A stretch of 6,142 nucleotides of DNA, from positions 1 to 6,142 of the forward strand of contig JAFAOZ010000206.1 of assembly GCA_019247395.1 (NCBI GenBank). The letters are read 5' to 3'. A program made the translations under genes and the position numbers. Origin of the DNA: Vulcanimicrobiota bacterium (GTDB taxonomy: Bacteria; Vulcanimicrobiota; Vulcanimicrobiia; Vulcanimicrobiales; Vulcanimicrobiaceae). The notes under the pieces were generated by a model. It ran no database searches. It saw only the letters and a list, made by a program, of their open reading frames with translations, and had not been told where the DNA came from. Positions 1 to 6,026 of this stretch are shown here, piece after piece. How positions within the stretch are numbered: position 1 is the first letter of the stretch; each line of letters starts with the position of its first letter.

Positions 1-2847
1 CGACGCGACCAGATTGCCAAATTCGAAGAGGCCGGCATCGGCGATGTCGCGGCGCTCGGAAGCGCCGGCGACGATGCGCGGCCAAATGGAATGACGATCT
101 CCACATTTACCGCGCTGCGCCGACAAGCGAATTTGCAGGTGCGCGGCCGCGTCGAAGAGCGTCCACTCTACGAGCTGCTTCGACCCGATCCGGGTCTTGG
201 TTTCGAGCTGCTCGCGCAGCCGGCCAAGGGGGACGTATTTTTCGACATGGAAGGCGACCCGCTCTTCGAGCCTGGGCGCAGCCTTGAATATCTCTTCGGG
301 TGCTGGCTTCCCGACGATTCGCCGTCGTTTCGCGCGTTTTGGGCGCACGACCGCAGCGAAGAGAAGCGCGCTTTCGAAGACTTCGTCGATTTCGTTATCG
401 CGCGGCGCGAGCAGTATCCGTCGCTCCATATCTACCATTACGCGGGCTATGAAAAGGACGCGCTACGGCGGCTCGCGCAGCGGCACTCGACGCGCGAAGC
501 GGAGGTCGACGTTCTGCTTCGCGGGGAAGTGCTCGTGGATCTCTTCGCGGTAGTGCGCCGCGCCATCGTCGTATCGGAAGAGAGCTATAGCATTAAGAAT
601 CTCGAACGGTTTTACGGTTTCGAGCGCGCCACGCAGCTTAAAAAGGGCGATCGATCGATCGTCATGTTCGAGCAATGGATGGCAAATGGCGACGACCGAA
701 TTCTCGAGGAGATCGAACGCTACAATCGGGACGACTGCTTATCGACCTATTTGCTGCGCGAATGGCTTTTGAAGCTGCGCGTCGAGGCGATGGAGGAGTT
801 CGGAGTAGAACTTCCATTGCGATCGCCCAAGGTGCCCGGGGCGACCTGCCACACCGAATTCGTCGAGTCGTGCAAGCGATGTGTCAAACGGCGGAGCGAG
901 GCTCTCGAAGAAGCACGCCGCGGCGACCTGGAGCGCCGCCTTTTGAGCGACCTCATTCCGCCGCTGACCGAAGAGGAGTACCGCCAGATGGCGGTAGACG
1001 GCCGCACGCGTTATCTGCTCGCACACTTGCTCGCCTATCACCGCCGCGAAGAGAAACCGGGCTGGTGGGCATTCTTCGACCGGTGTGAAAATGCGGATCA
1101 GTTGCTCGAGTTCGATCGCGACTCGCTCGGCGATCTGCGGTTGCTCGATCGGCCGCCCCGCGAGGAGAAAAAAAGCAGCGTCTACACCTACGAGTTTCCG
1201 GACCAGTTGTATAAATTCAGTGCGGGTGACGAGGCCGTCGATCCGCGAACGCAGCGGTCGGGAACGATTGTCTCACTCGACGCCGACGCTAATCGGCTCG
1301 AATTCAAAACGACCGCGAGCGCGCAAGAAGCGCGAGCGATTACCGAACTTATTCCCGTCGGTCCTCGTCCGTCTCCCGAACAGCGCAAAGCGCTGGCTCG
1401 GATCGCGACCTCGTTCCTCGCGGGTTCCCTGCACCACGAGTATCCCGCGACGCACGACTTGCTCGTGAATGGCGATCCCCGCCTGCGACGCTCCGGCAAG
1501 CGCGTTCAGCCTGATGAGGTCAACGCGGAATCCGTATCGGAAATCGTTGCCGCGCTGGAACGCAGCTATCTTTTCATACAAGGGCCGCCGGGAAGCGGCA
1601 AGACCACGATCGCGTCTCATGTGCTTTGCGATCTTTTGTCGGCGGGGATGCGCGTTGCGGTTACCAGCACCAGCCACAAAGCCATCCACAATCTACTCGG
1701 CAAGGTGGAGGCCTGTGTCGCGCTGCGCCGTGGCAGTTTTCGCGGTCTCTACAAGCACTCTTCAACCGAATCCCAGTACGTTTCGAAGCTCAAAACGCCG
1801 TTCATCGAATCGGTTGGGAGCAACGACGCGTTCGTCGGCGACGACTATCAGCTTGCCGGCGGCACCGGATGGCTTTGCACGCGGGAAGCGCTGCACGGAA
1901 AATTCGACTATCTGTTCATCGACGAGGGCGGCCAGGTTTCGCTTGCCGACGCACTCGCGATGTCGCTCTGCGCGAAGAACGTGGTCATTCTCGGGGATCC
2001 CGCGCAGCTCGGCCAGGTCAGTCAAGGGCGTCATCCGATCCATGGCGACGACTCCGTGCTGGAGCATTTACTCGGCGAAGCCGAAACCGTGCCCGAACAC
2101 CGTGGGGTCTTCCTCGACGTTTCGTATCGCATGCAGCCGGCAATCTGCGACTTCGTTTCCGAGGCCATGTACGAAGGGCGCCTGGAGCCGGCACCGCAAA
2201 CGCAGCTTCATCGTATCGTGACGCCGGAACGCGAATACGCCGGTCTCTACTTCGTCGGTGTCTCCCATCAAGACAACGGCTCACGCTCGATCGAAGAGGC
2301 CGGCGAAATCGTGCGTTTGATATCGCTTATCCTTGACGGAGGTACCCTCGTCGATTCCAATCCGCCCCATCCCGTGCTTCGGCGCGGCGTTACCGCACGC
2401 GATCTCATCGTGGTGACGCCCTATAACGCGCAGCGCCGTTTAATCACGGAGAGCCTACGTAACGCCGGTGTCGACGCCGCCCCGGAAACCGGCGTTCGCG
2501 TCGGTACCGTCGACAAGTTTCAAGGCCAAGAAGCGGGGGTCGTCTTTTATTCGATGGCAACCTCGAGCGGTGCGGACATTCCGCGAAACGTCGAGTTCCT
2601 CTTCGAACGTAATCGGTTCAACGTTGCTATTTCCCGTGCCCGGGCGGCGAGCATTCTCGTCTGCAGCCCGCGACTACTCGACATTCGCTGCCGCACGCCC
2701 CAACAGATGGCGCTGGCGAATCTACTCTGCGCGTTCGAAGAGCGCGCACAACGTCTGCCGGGTCACAGTGAGCCGAGCAGAAATGGATCCTTAGCTCCTG
2801 CCGCGAGAATGTACCAGGCGGTCGCGCCGACGTGTAACGACGCATAA
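1..2847 (+). CDS. TM0106-family RecB-like nuclease / SF1 DNA2-like helicase (5'-truncated by window edge)
   Basis: The frame is open from base 1. The ATG at 91 has no good ribosome binding site and the sequence before it (QIAKFEEAGIGDVAALG) looks like family linker, so the gene starts outside the window. There are 948 visible codons, ending in TAA at 2845-2847. An exonuclease-like RNase_H_2/DEDD domain has FDMEGDP at 241-261 (Exo I, D-x-E), YHYAGYEKD at 433-459 (Exo II region) and YNRDD at 721-735 (Exo III, Y-x3-D). A superfamily 1 helicase follows: Walker A GPPGSGKTT (1582-1608), Walker B DEGG (1921-1932), GDPAQLGQV (from 1993), SYRMQP (2122-2139), VGTVDKFQGQE (2500-2532) and NRFNVAISRAR (2611-2643). 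All key motor residues are present. Family members usually carry a Cas4/RecB-like PD-(D/E)XK nuclease domain at the N-terminus, which would lie off-window. The likely role is ATP-driven unwinding and degradation of nucleic acid in repair or processing; the substrate is unknown. The last ~28 residues are encoded inside the 3' end of the opposing gene and look unconserved. Confidence 0.9.
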   Translation, partial: RRDQIAKFEEAGIGDVAALGSAGDDARPNGMTISTFTALRRQANLQVRGRVEERPLYELLRPDPGLGFELLAQPAKGDVFFDMEGDPLFEPGRSLEYLFGCWLPDDSPSFRAFWAHDRSEEKRAFEDFVDFVIARREQYPSLHIYHYAGYEKDALRRLAQRHSTREAEVDVLLRGEVLVDLFAVVRRAIVVSEESYSIKNLERFYGFERATQLKKGDRSIVMFEQWMANGDDRILEEIERYNRDDCLSTYLLREWLLKLRVEAMEEFGVELPLRSPKVPGATCHTEFVESCKRCVKRRSEALEEARRGDLERRLLSDLIPPLTEEEYRQMAVDGRTRYLLAHLLAYHRREEKPGWWAFFDRCENADQLLEFDRDSLGDLRLLDRPPREEKKSSVYTYEFPDQLYKFSAGDEAVDPRTQRSGTIVSLDADANRLEFKTTASAQEARAITELIPVGPRPSPEQRKALARIATSFLAGSLHHEYPATHDLLVNGDPRLRRSGKRVQPDEVNAESVSEIVAALERSYLFIQGPPGSGKTTIASHVLCDLLSAGMRVAVTSTSHKAIHNLLGKVEACVALRRGSFRGLYKHSSTESQYVSKLKTPFIESVGSNDAFVGDDYQLAGGTGWLCTREALHGKFDYLFIDEGGQVSLADALAMSLCAKNVVILGDPAQLGQVSQGRHPIHGDDSVLEHLLGEAETVPEHRGVFLDVSYRMQPAICDFVSEAMYEGRLEPAPQTQLHRIVTPEREYAGLYFVGVSHQDNGSRSIEEAGEIVRLISLILDGGTLVDSNPPHPVLRRGVTARDLIVVTPYNAQRRLITESLRNAGVDAAPETGVRVGTVDKFQGQEAGVVFYSMATSSGADIPRNVEFLFERNRFNVAISRARAASILVCSPRLLDIRCRTPQQMALANLLCAFEERAQRLPGHSEPSRNGSLAPAARMYQAVAPTCNDA

Positions 2848-3995
2848 TATTTACCGCCGTCGCAGTCGCTAATGGTCCTCGACGCTGCGATAATGCCGAG
2901 GCCGTCGCCGTTGGGGCCGTAGGCTTGGGCGTATTCGATATCGGTCAGATACTGATTCGCTTGACCTCGATCGCCCGAGGCGTCGCGTATTTCCAACGCA
3001 TCGGCTAAGTGGGCGGTGCCCTCGAACCATACGCCGGAGCGATCGCCGCTGCAGAAGCTCACGCCGCTAAAGCCGTCGCGCGTTACGGACAAATTCACGA
3101 CGTCCCAGCTCGGGGCGGCGCCCCAAGATGGATTCTCAAACGCCAGATAACTCCACGAATTGACGTCCTCAGGCTTGAACGACTTGTTCGGCGTTACGCC
3201 GTCGTTGCCGGTGCCGACGTAGAAACGGCCGTCGTGAGAATCCCACATTGACGCCACGAACTGCTCGGCCCACGCAGCGTTCGTGCTCCATTGGCTTTGC
3301 CCCGACTCCGTCGCAAGCATCGTAAAGAAAGCATAAACATCGATGTTGTGCTCCGTCGACTTCCACTCGATCTTCGCGCCGCGCGCCGTATAACCGCCGG
3401 TATAACCGCCCGCGCCGCGGGTGTCGTAGGTGTTGCTCTGCAGCCATTGGGCGATGGCAAGCGCACCGTCGAGATAGGCAGCGTCGGAGGTTTTCGCATA
3501 CAGCTGCACGAGCGATTGACCGACCCACGCCATGTTGCCGACGTCGCTGGTATTATCGTCGACGATCACGTCGCCCGAGCTGCGCAAGGGTTTGGGTGCA
3601 TACGCGGCACGCAAACGCCCGTCGCCCGCCTTGTCGCGCACCTGCACGTAGAGGAAGGCATCGCCGACGATCTTTGCGCGCGCGATGTCGCCCGGCATCG
3701 CCCGCGCGAGCATGGCGTCGACGAACAGCGCGTCATCGTAGGTTACCGCCGCGGTGAACTTTTTGAGTGGGCCGCCGTCGAAGCTCTGTACCAAACGCGT
3801 TGTAGAGCCCTGGGCATACTTGTCCATCATCCGGTCCAGAAAATCGTACGCCTTGGTAACGCTGCTCGACGACGAACCGGCATGGCGCCGCACCGTCGCC
3901 GGCAGTGACCCGGCGGCGTTCGATTCACGAGCGGAACAGCATGGGAGCGCGGCCATCGCAGCGATCAACGCAACGACGGCCGCGCCGTTTTTCAT
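2763..3995 (-). CDS. Exported (alpha/alpha)6 six-hairpin glycosidase-like protein
   Basis: This 410-aa protein starts at ATG 3995-3993 and stops at TGA 2765-2763. The N-terminus (MKNGAAVVALIAAMAALPCC) is a signal peptide. C19/C20 could make it a lipoprotein, but LPCC is a poor lipobox. A short Ser-rich linker (40-45) precedes the domain. The body has repeated helical segments with Trp, Tyr and acidic residues, as in six-hairpin glycosidases: TYDDAL (85-90), GNMAWVG (153-159), GGYTGGY (196-202), WKSTEHNIDVY (211-221), DVNSWSYLA (277-285), SGVWFEGTAHLADALE (320-335), GPNGDGLGIIAAS (360-372) and SLHVGATAWYILAA (386-399). These look like a known family of uncharacterised bacterial exported proteins related to glycoside hydrolases. 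E215, D219 and E325 are plausible catalytic or sugar-binding acids, but this is inferred from motif context only. It is the last gene of a coupled three-gene unit, with its ATG overlapping the previous stop by one base (TAATG). The conserved final helix (384-410) lies in the 85-nt overlap with the helicase gene. Substrate and activity are unknown. Confidence 0.85.
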   Translation of the reverse strand: MKNGAAVVALIAAMAALPCCSARESNAAGSLPATVRRHAGSSSSSVTKAYDFLDRMMDKYAQGSTTRLVQSFDGGPLKKFTAAVTYDDALFVDAMLARAMPGDIARAKIVGDAFLYVQVRDKAGDGRLRAAYAPKPLRSSGDVIVDDNTSDVGNMAWVGQSLVQLYAKTSDAAYLDGALAIAQWLQSNTYDTRGAGGYTGGYTARGAKIEWKSTEHNIDVYAFFTMLATESGQSQWSTNAAWAEQFVASMWDSHDGRFYVGTGNDGVTPNKSFKPEDVNSWSYLAFENPSWGAAPSWDVVNLSVTRDGFSGVSFCSGDRSGVWFEGTAHLADALEIRDASGDRGQANQYLTDIEYAQAYGPNGDGLGIIAASRTISDCDGGKYYASLHVGATAWYILAAGAKDPFLLGSL

Positions 3996-4945
3996 TAGAT
4001 CGGCGTCAGTGATAGCGTCTGCGTATCGAGATTATAGCTCCCTGCTCCGACCATATTGTTCGGATTCGCGCAGATGACGCTATTCTGCGGACCATAGACG
4101 ACTACCAGATTCGGTGGGCCGCACTCGACCTGCACGAGCTGGTAGTTCGACAGGAACGTGGCGCCTGGTGTGTTCGGCGCAACTTGATACGAATTGTACG
4201 TGGTGTTGTTCGCTCCGACGATCGAGCCGTAGACCGCCGCGGACGTCACGCCGATCGCCATCGCGCCCCAGAATCCGCCGCCCCAGTAACCGGCTGCGGG
4301 GTACCATGGGGAGCCGCCATTCCAACCGTAGTACCCGCCGCCGCCGTATACCGGATTATTTATGGCGACGTTGTTGTTGTTGATGTTCGTGTTGCGGTTG
4401 TTGTTGCTGTTGCGGTTATTGCCGTTGTTGCGATTGTTGCTGCCGTTTCCGTTGCCGCGATTGTTGTTACCGCCGTTGCCGTTGCCGTTGCCGTTGCCAA
4501 GGTTACCGTTGCCGCGGTTGCCGTTACCGACGTTGCCGTTGCCGCGATTACCGTTGCCGAGGTTACCATTACCGCGGTTACCATTGCCGCGGTTGCCGGT
4601 GCTGCTGACTGGTGCGCGGTTTCCGCCGCCGTTGATGCCGCCACGGTTGCCGCCGCCATTCATGCCGCCGCGATTTCCGCCGTAGCCGCCGCTGGGCCGC
4701 GAGCCTCCCATTCGATCGGCTCCCATATTGAAGCCGCCACCGCCGGAGGGCCGTCCGCCCGAAGGTCGTCCGCCGCCCATGCTGCCCCGCGACATGCCAC
4801 CGCCGCCGCGCGACATTCCACCACCGCCGCGCGACATTCCGCCACCGCCGCCGCCTCTACCACCGCCGCCTCCGCCGCGGCCGGCGGCCGCGACTGCGGG
4901 TTGCAACGCGAAGAGAAGCGCCATTATCGCGCAGAAATATTTCAT
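3995..4945 (-). CDS. Secreted Gly/Asn-rich repeat protein
   Basis: This 316-aa protein starts at ATG 4945-4943 and stops at TAA 3997-3995. A signal peptide covers about residues 1-21 (cleavage near AVAAA|G). Then come: a Gly-rich block (22-71) with three MSRGGGG-type units; a G/N/R linker (72-116); seven GN[RLV]GN pentapeptides (117-151); an Asn-rich tract (about 157-197); a Gly/Tyr/Trp block (200-226); a small hydrophobic glycine-zipper-like segment (227-245, ending GSIVGA); and a 70-residue ordered-looking tail with two cysteines (C275, C292) around CGPPNLVVVYGPQNSVIC, which could form a disulfide. The composition fits an extracellular structural or surface-anchored protein. Asn/Gly-rich repeats occur in functional amyloids and matrix proteins, but no curli-type consensus is visible, so function is inferred only. 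It lies 1 nt after the 145-aa gene and overlaps the next gene by 1 nt. A strong Shine-Dalgarno sequence confirms the start. Low-complexity sequence makes database matches unreliable outside the C-terminal domain. Confidence 0.88.
   Translation of the reverse strand: MKYFCAIMALLFALQPAVAAAGRGGGGGGRGGGGGGMSRGGGGMSRGGGGMSRGSMGGGRPSGGRPSGGGGFNMGADRMGGSRPSGGYGGNRGGMNGGGNRGGINGGGNRAPVSSTGNRGNGNRGNGNLGNGNRGNGNVGNGNRGNGNLGNGNGNGNGGNNNRGNGNGSNNRNNGNNRNSNNNRNTNINNNNVAINNPVYGGGGYYGWNGGSPWYPAAGYWGGGFWGAMAIGVTSAAVYGSIVGANNTTYNSYQVAPNTPGATFLSNYQLVQVECGPPNLVVVYGPQNSVICANPNNMVGAGSYNLDTQTLSLTPI
4493..4597 (-). repeat. Seven tandem 15-nt units encoding GN[RLV]GN
   Basis: Exactly 105 nt encode seven consecutive pentapeptides, with a central residue in the order R, R, L, R, V, R, L (residues 117-151 of the Gly/Asn-rich protein). 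The units differ mainly at silent positions (GGC/GGT, AAC/AAT). That pattern suggests an older array held by selection on the protein rather than a fresh slippage expansion. Confidence 0.9.
4775..4837 (-). repeat. Three tandem 21-nt units encoding MSRGGGG/MSRGSMG
   Basis: Three consecutive heptapeptides (residues 37-43, 44-50 and 51-57) of the Gly/Asn-rich protein are encoded by 21-nt direct repeats. The first two are nearly identical in DNA and the third has diverged to MSRGSMG. The array lies in the Gly-rich block just after the signal peptide and is a possible site of length variation. Confidence 0.8.
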
Positions 4946-4946
4946 C

Positions 4947-5384
4947 TTACTTCACCACCTTGTCGATGCGCCCGTTTAACGTGACGGTTGTGCCGCGTTT
5001 TGTCGTAAACGAGAGCATAATGCTGTGCGGAGGCACCTTCTGCGTCGACAAGACCAATGGCAGGTAGCCATCGGTATCGTTAACGTAGACGGTTCCGCGT
5101 TGAAAGTCGAGCGGGCTCGTCTCACCCGATTGAACGAGCGTCGCATTGGTCGCATAGCAGATCATCAGTTGCCCCTGATGCGAACAGGCCGCCCTGTTAA
5201 TGACCATCGTGCCTTTACCGTCGTTCGACGTCAGGTAAAGCGCACCGTGAATAGCCTTGATCTCGACGTTGCTGTAAGTATTAGTGCCGCCGTTCGATTG
5301 AACGATCGTCATCGTGCCCGTCGCGGCCGCTGCAACGGGGATGCAGGTCAAGCACGCGAGCAGAGCCAGAAGTGCTATTCTCAT
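4947..5384 (-). CDS. Small secreted protein of unknown function, first gene of the surface-protein unit
   Basis: This 145-aa protein starts at ATG 5384-5382 and stops at TAA 4949-4947. The sequence GAGAGGGG (5388-5395, minus strand) sits 3 nt before the ATG and supports the start. The signal peptide is MRIALLALLACLTCIPVAAAA, with cleavage near residue 21. The mature ~124 residues contain many short stretches rich in T, V, Y and N (TMTIVQSNGG, GALYLTSNDG, GTVYVNDTDGYLPLVL, TTVTLNGRIDKVV), suggesting an all-beta fold. Two cysteines, C67 and C76, could form a disulfide around a SHQGQLMI loop. It has no transmembrane segment after the signal and no enzyme motif that I can see. I do not recognise the family. 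Its stop codon is 1 nt from the start of the Gly/Asn-rich gene, and its last codons (KVVK) contain that gene's ribosome binding site, so the two are co-translated. Periplasmic or extracellular location is inferred. Confidence 0.85.
   Translation of the reverse strand: MRIALLALLACLTCIPVAAAATGTMTIVQSNGGTNTYSNVEIKAIHGALYLTSNDGKGTMVINRAACSHQGQLMICYATNATLVQSGETSPLDFQRGTVYVNDTDGYLPLVLSTQKVPPHSIMLSFTTKRGTTVTLNGRIDKVVK
4952..4961 (-). promoter_or_regulatory. Shine-Dalgarno of the Gly/Asn-rich gene, embedded in the upstream coding sequence
   Basis: The minus strand reads AAGGTGGTGA, 9 of 10 matches to the anti-SD complement AAGGAGGTGA, ending 6 nt before the ATG at 4945. It lies in the last codons (K-V-V-K) of the upstream 145-aa gene, so ribosomes finishing that gene pass directly over it. 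This supports strong, coupled translation. Confidence 0.75.
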
Positions 5385-5690
5385 AAACCCCTCTCAACCT
5401 CGCGGGGCGGGTCGCTCGAGGGCCCGCCGCGATAACTGTCCCGCGAGGGCATCCAATAGTAAGGAATGCTGATTCTCCGCGCTTCCCCGCCCTACTGCAA
5501 CCTGGCGCAAACCCGATTCCGCATGCCTGCCGACGAAGGGCCTTATGAAAAGCTCAACGGCCGAGCTTCACGCTTTCTTCATGCCTGCGCTCTAGCATCG
5601 GGAGGCGGTTCGAGATGCCGTGCGTGGCGAGGTGGCAGTGTCTGGGGGAAACTGTTCGAGCGCCGCGGTATCCCGAGCCGCTTTCGGCTG
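5385..5690. other. 306-nt intergenic region
   Basis: This gap separates the GYD gene from the three-gene surface unit, both on the minus strand. It must hold the promoter of the surface unit. I see a TACTAT (minus strand, around 5456-5461) that could be a -10 box but has no convincing -35 at the right distance. It also contains the leader inverted repeat (5398-5448) and a small AGCCG-AAAG-CGGCT stem-loop (5676-5689) next to the GYD stop that has no T-tract. Plus-strand open frames here are short and resemble no protein I know. Confidence 0.6.
5398..5448 (-). promoter_or_regulatory. Nested GC-rich inverted repeat in the leader of the surface-protein unit
   Basis: The arms CCTCGCGGG (5398-5406) and CCCGCGAGG (5440-5448) are perfectly complementary over 9 bp. 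Within the 33-nt interior, GCGGG (5407-5411) pairs with CCCGC (5423-5427). The structure ends 2 nt upstream of the GAGAGGGG ribosome binding site of the 145-aa gene. It could be a 5'-UTR hairpin that affects translation or mRNA stability, or an operator. No T-run follows, so it is not a classical terminator. I matched it to no known riboswitch. Confidence 0.5.
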
Positions 5691-6011
5691 CTACGACCCC
5701 GGAGGGCTGAAGTGGATGGGCAGCTTCGCGGCGCGGTCGACTTCCTCGATCGGCAGCAGCGCCGTCATCTTGCTGCTGACCATGCCGGAAGCTCGCACCG
5801 TCATAGCGATCGCCAATGCCGTTTCGTTTGAGGGCACGTCGATGATTAAAACCGCATCGTCTCCGCCAAACGTAAAGTAAAAGGCTTCCAACGTTCCGCC
5901 CAGTGACTTCAGCAGTTCTTCGACGGCCTGCCGGCGGGCCGAGCCGCCGCGTGATAGCAATCCTCGAGTTCCCTCGACGGTGTACGAAGCCTCAACCAAA
6001 AATTTGGGCAT
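5691..6011 (-). CDS. GYD domain-containing protein
   Basis: This 106-aa protein stops at TAG 5693-5691. I chose the ATG at 6011-6009 (MPKFLVEASYTVEGTRGLL) over the in-frame TTG at 6026. The ATG has a perfect GGAGGT 7 nt upstream, whereas the TTG start would lie inside that ribosome binding site. The sequence matches the GYD family of small cytoplasmic proteins with a ferredoxin-like alpha/beta fold: MPKFLVEASY strand, a GGSARRQAVEELLKSLGG helix, then LEAFYFTFGGDDAVLIIDVP, a second helix (NETALAIAMTVRASG) and the closing strand with LLPIEEVDRAA. The length is typical for the family. The biochemical role of GYD proteins is not established, and they are often found as stand-alone genes. The gene lies 15 nt downstream of the stop of a partial gene, so it is probably co-transcribed with it. 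Confidence 0.88.
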   Translation of the reverse strand: MPKFLVEASYTVEGTRGLLSRGGSARRQAVEELLKSLGGTLEAFYFTFGGDDAVLIIDVPSNETALAIAMTVRASGMVSSKMTALLPIEEVDRAAKLPIHFSPPGS

Positions 6012-6018
6012 TGACGGT

Positions 6019-6024
6019 ACCTCC
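6019..6024 (-). promoter_or_regulatory. Shine-Dalgarno GGAGGT of the GYD gene
   Basis: A perfect GGAGGT lies 7 nt upstream of the ATG at 6011. It rules out the longer TTG start at 6026, which would place the ribosome binding site inside the coding sequence. Confidence 0.85.
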
Positions 6025-6026
6025 AA

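Noticed and set aside
648..661. Palindrome CGATCGATCGATCG
   Set aside because: It lies in the middle of the helicase coding region (GDRSIV) and is a single occurrence, so it is explained by codon use. It does not match a repeated genome-wide element within the window.
1469..2221. 250-codon and other alternative-frame open frames inside the helicase gene
   Set aside because: Arg/Ser-rich shadows of the helicase frame, which carries all the SF1 motifs across this interval.
3291..3908. 205-codon plus-strand open frame opposite the six-hairpin-like gene
   Set aside because: Arg/His/Val-rich composition typical of an antisense shadow in GC-rich DNA, while the minus-strand frame has a signal peptide and coherent conserved motifs.
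4184..4984. Long plus-strand open frame rich in Val/Ala, and Pro/Leu-rich frames opposite the Gly/Asn-rich gene
   Set aside because: They are the complement of GGN/AAN codon repeats, with low-complexity products (AVAVAV, LPLPRLP) and no start signals. The minus-strand gene has a signal peptide, ribosome binding site and operon spacing.
5676..5689. AGCCG-AAAG-CGGCT stem-loop just after the GYD stop as a Rho-independent terminator
   Set aside because: The stem is only 5 bp and no T-run follows on the minus strand, so terminator function is not supported.
5601..5690. Possible cobalamin-type riboswitch fragments (CACTGCCACC-like stretch on the minus strand)
   Set aside because: The conserved B12-box and the rest of the core order are absent, and it lies far upstream of the first gene of the unit.
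5466..5831. 121-codon plus-strand open frame spanning the intergenic region and the GYD 3' end
   Set aside because: Its upstream AAGGA abuts the ATG too closely, its product is Arg-rich with no recognisable domain, and its second half is antisense to the well-supported GYD gene.
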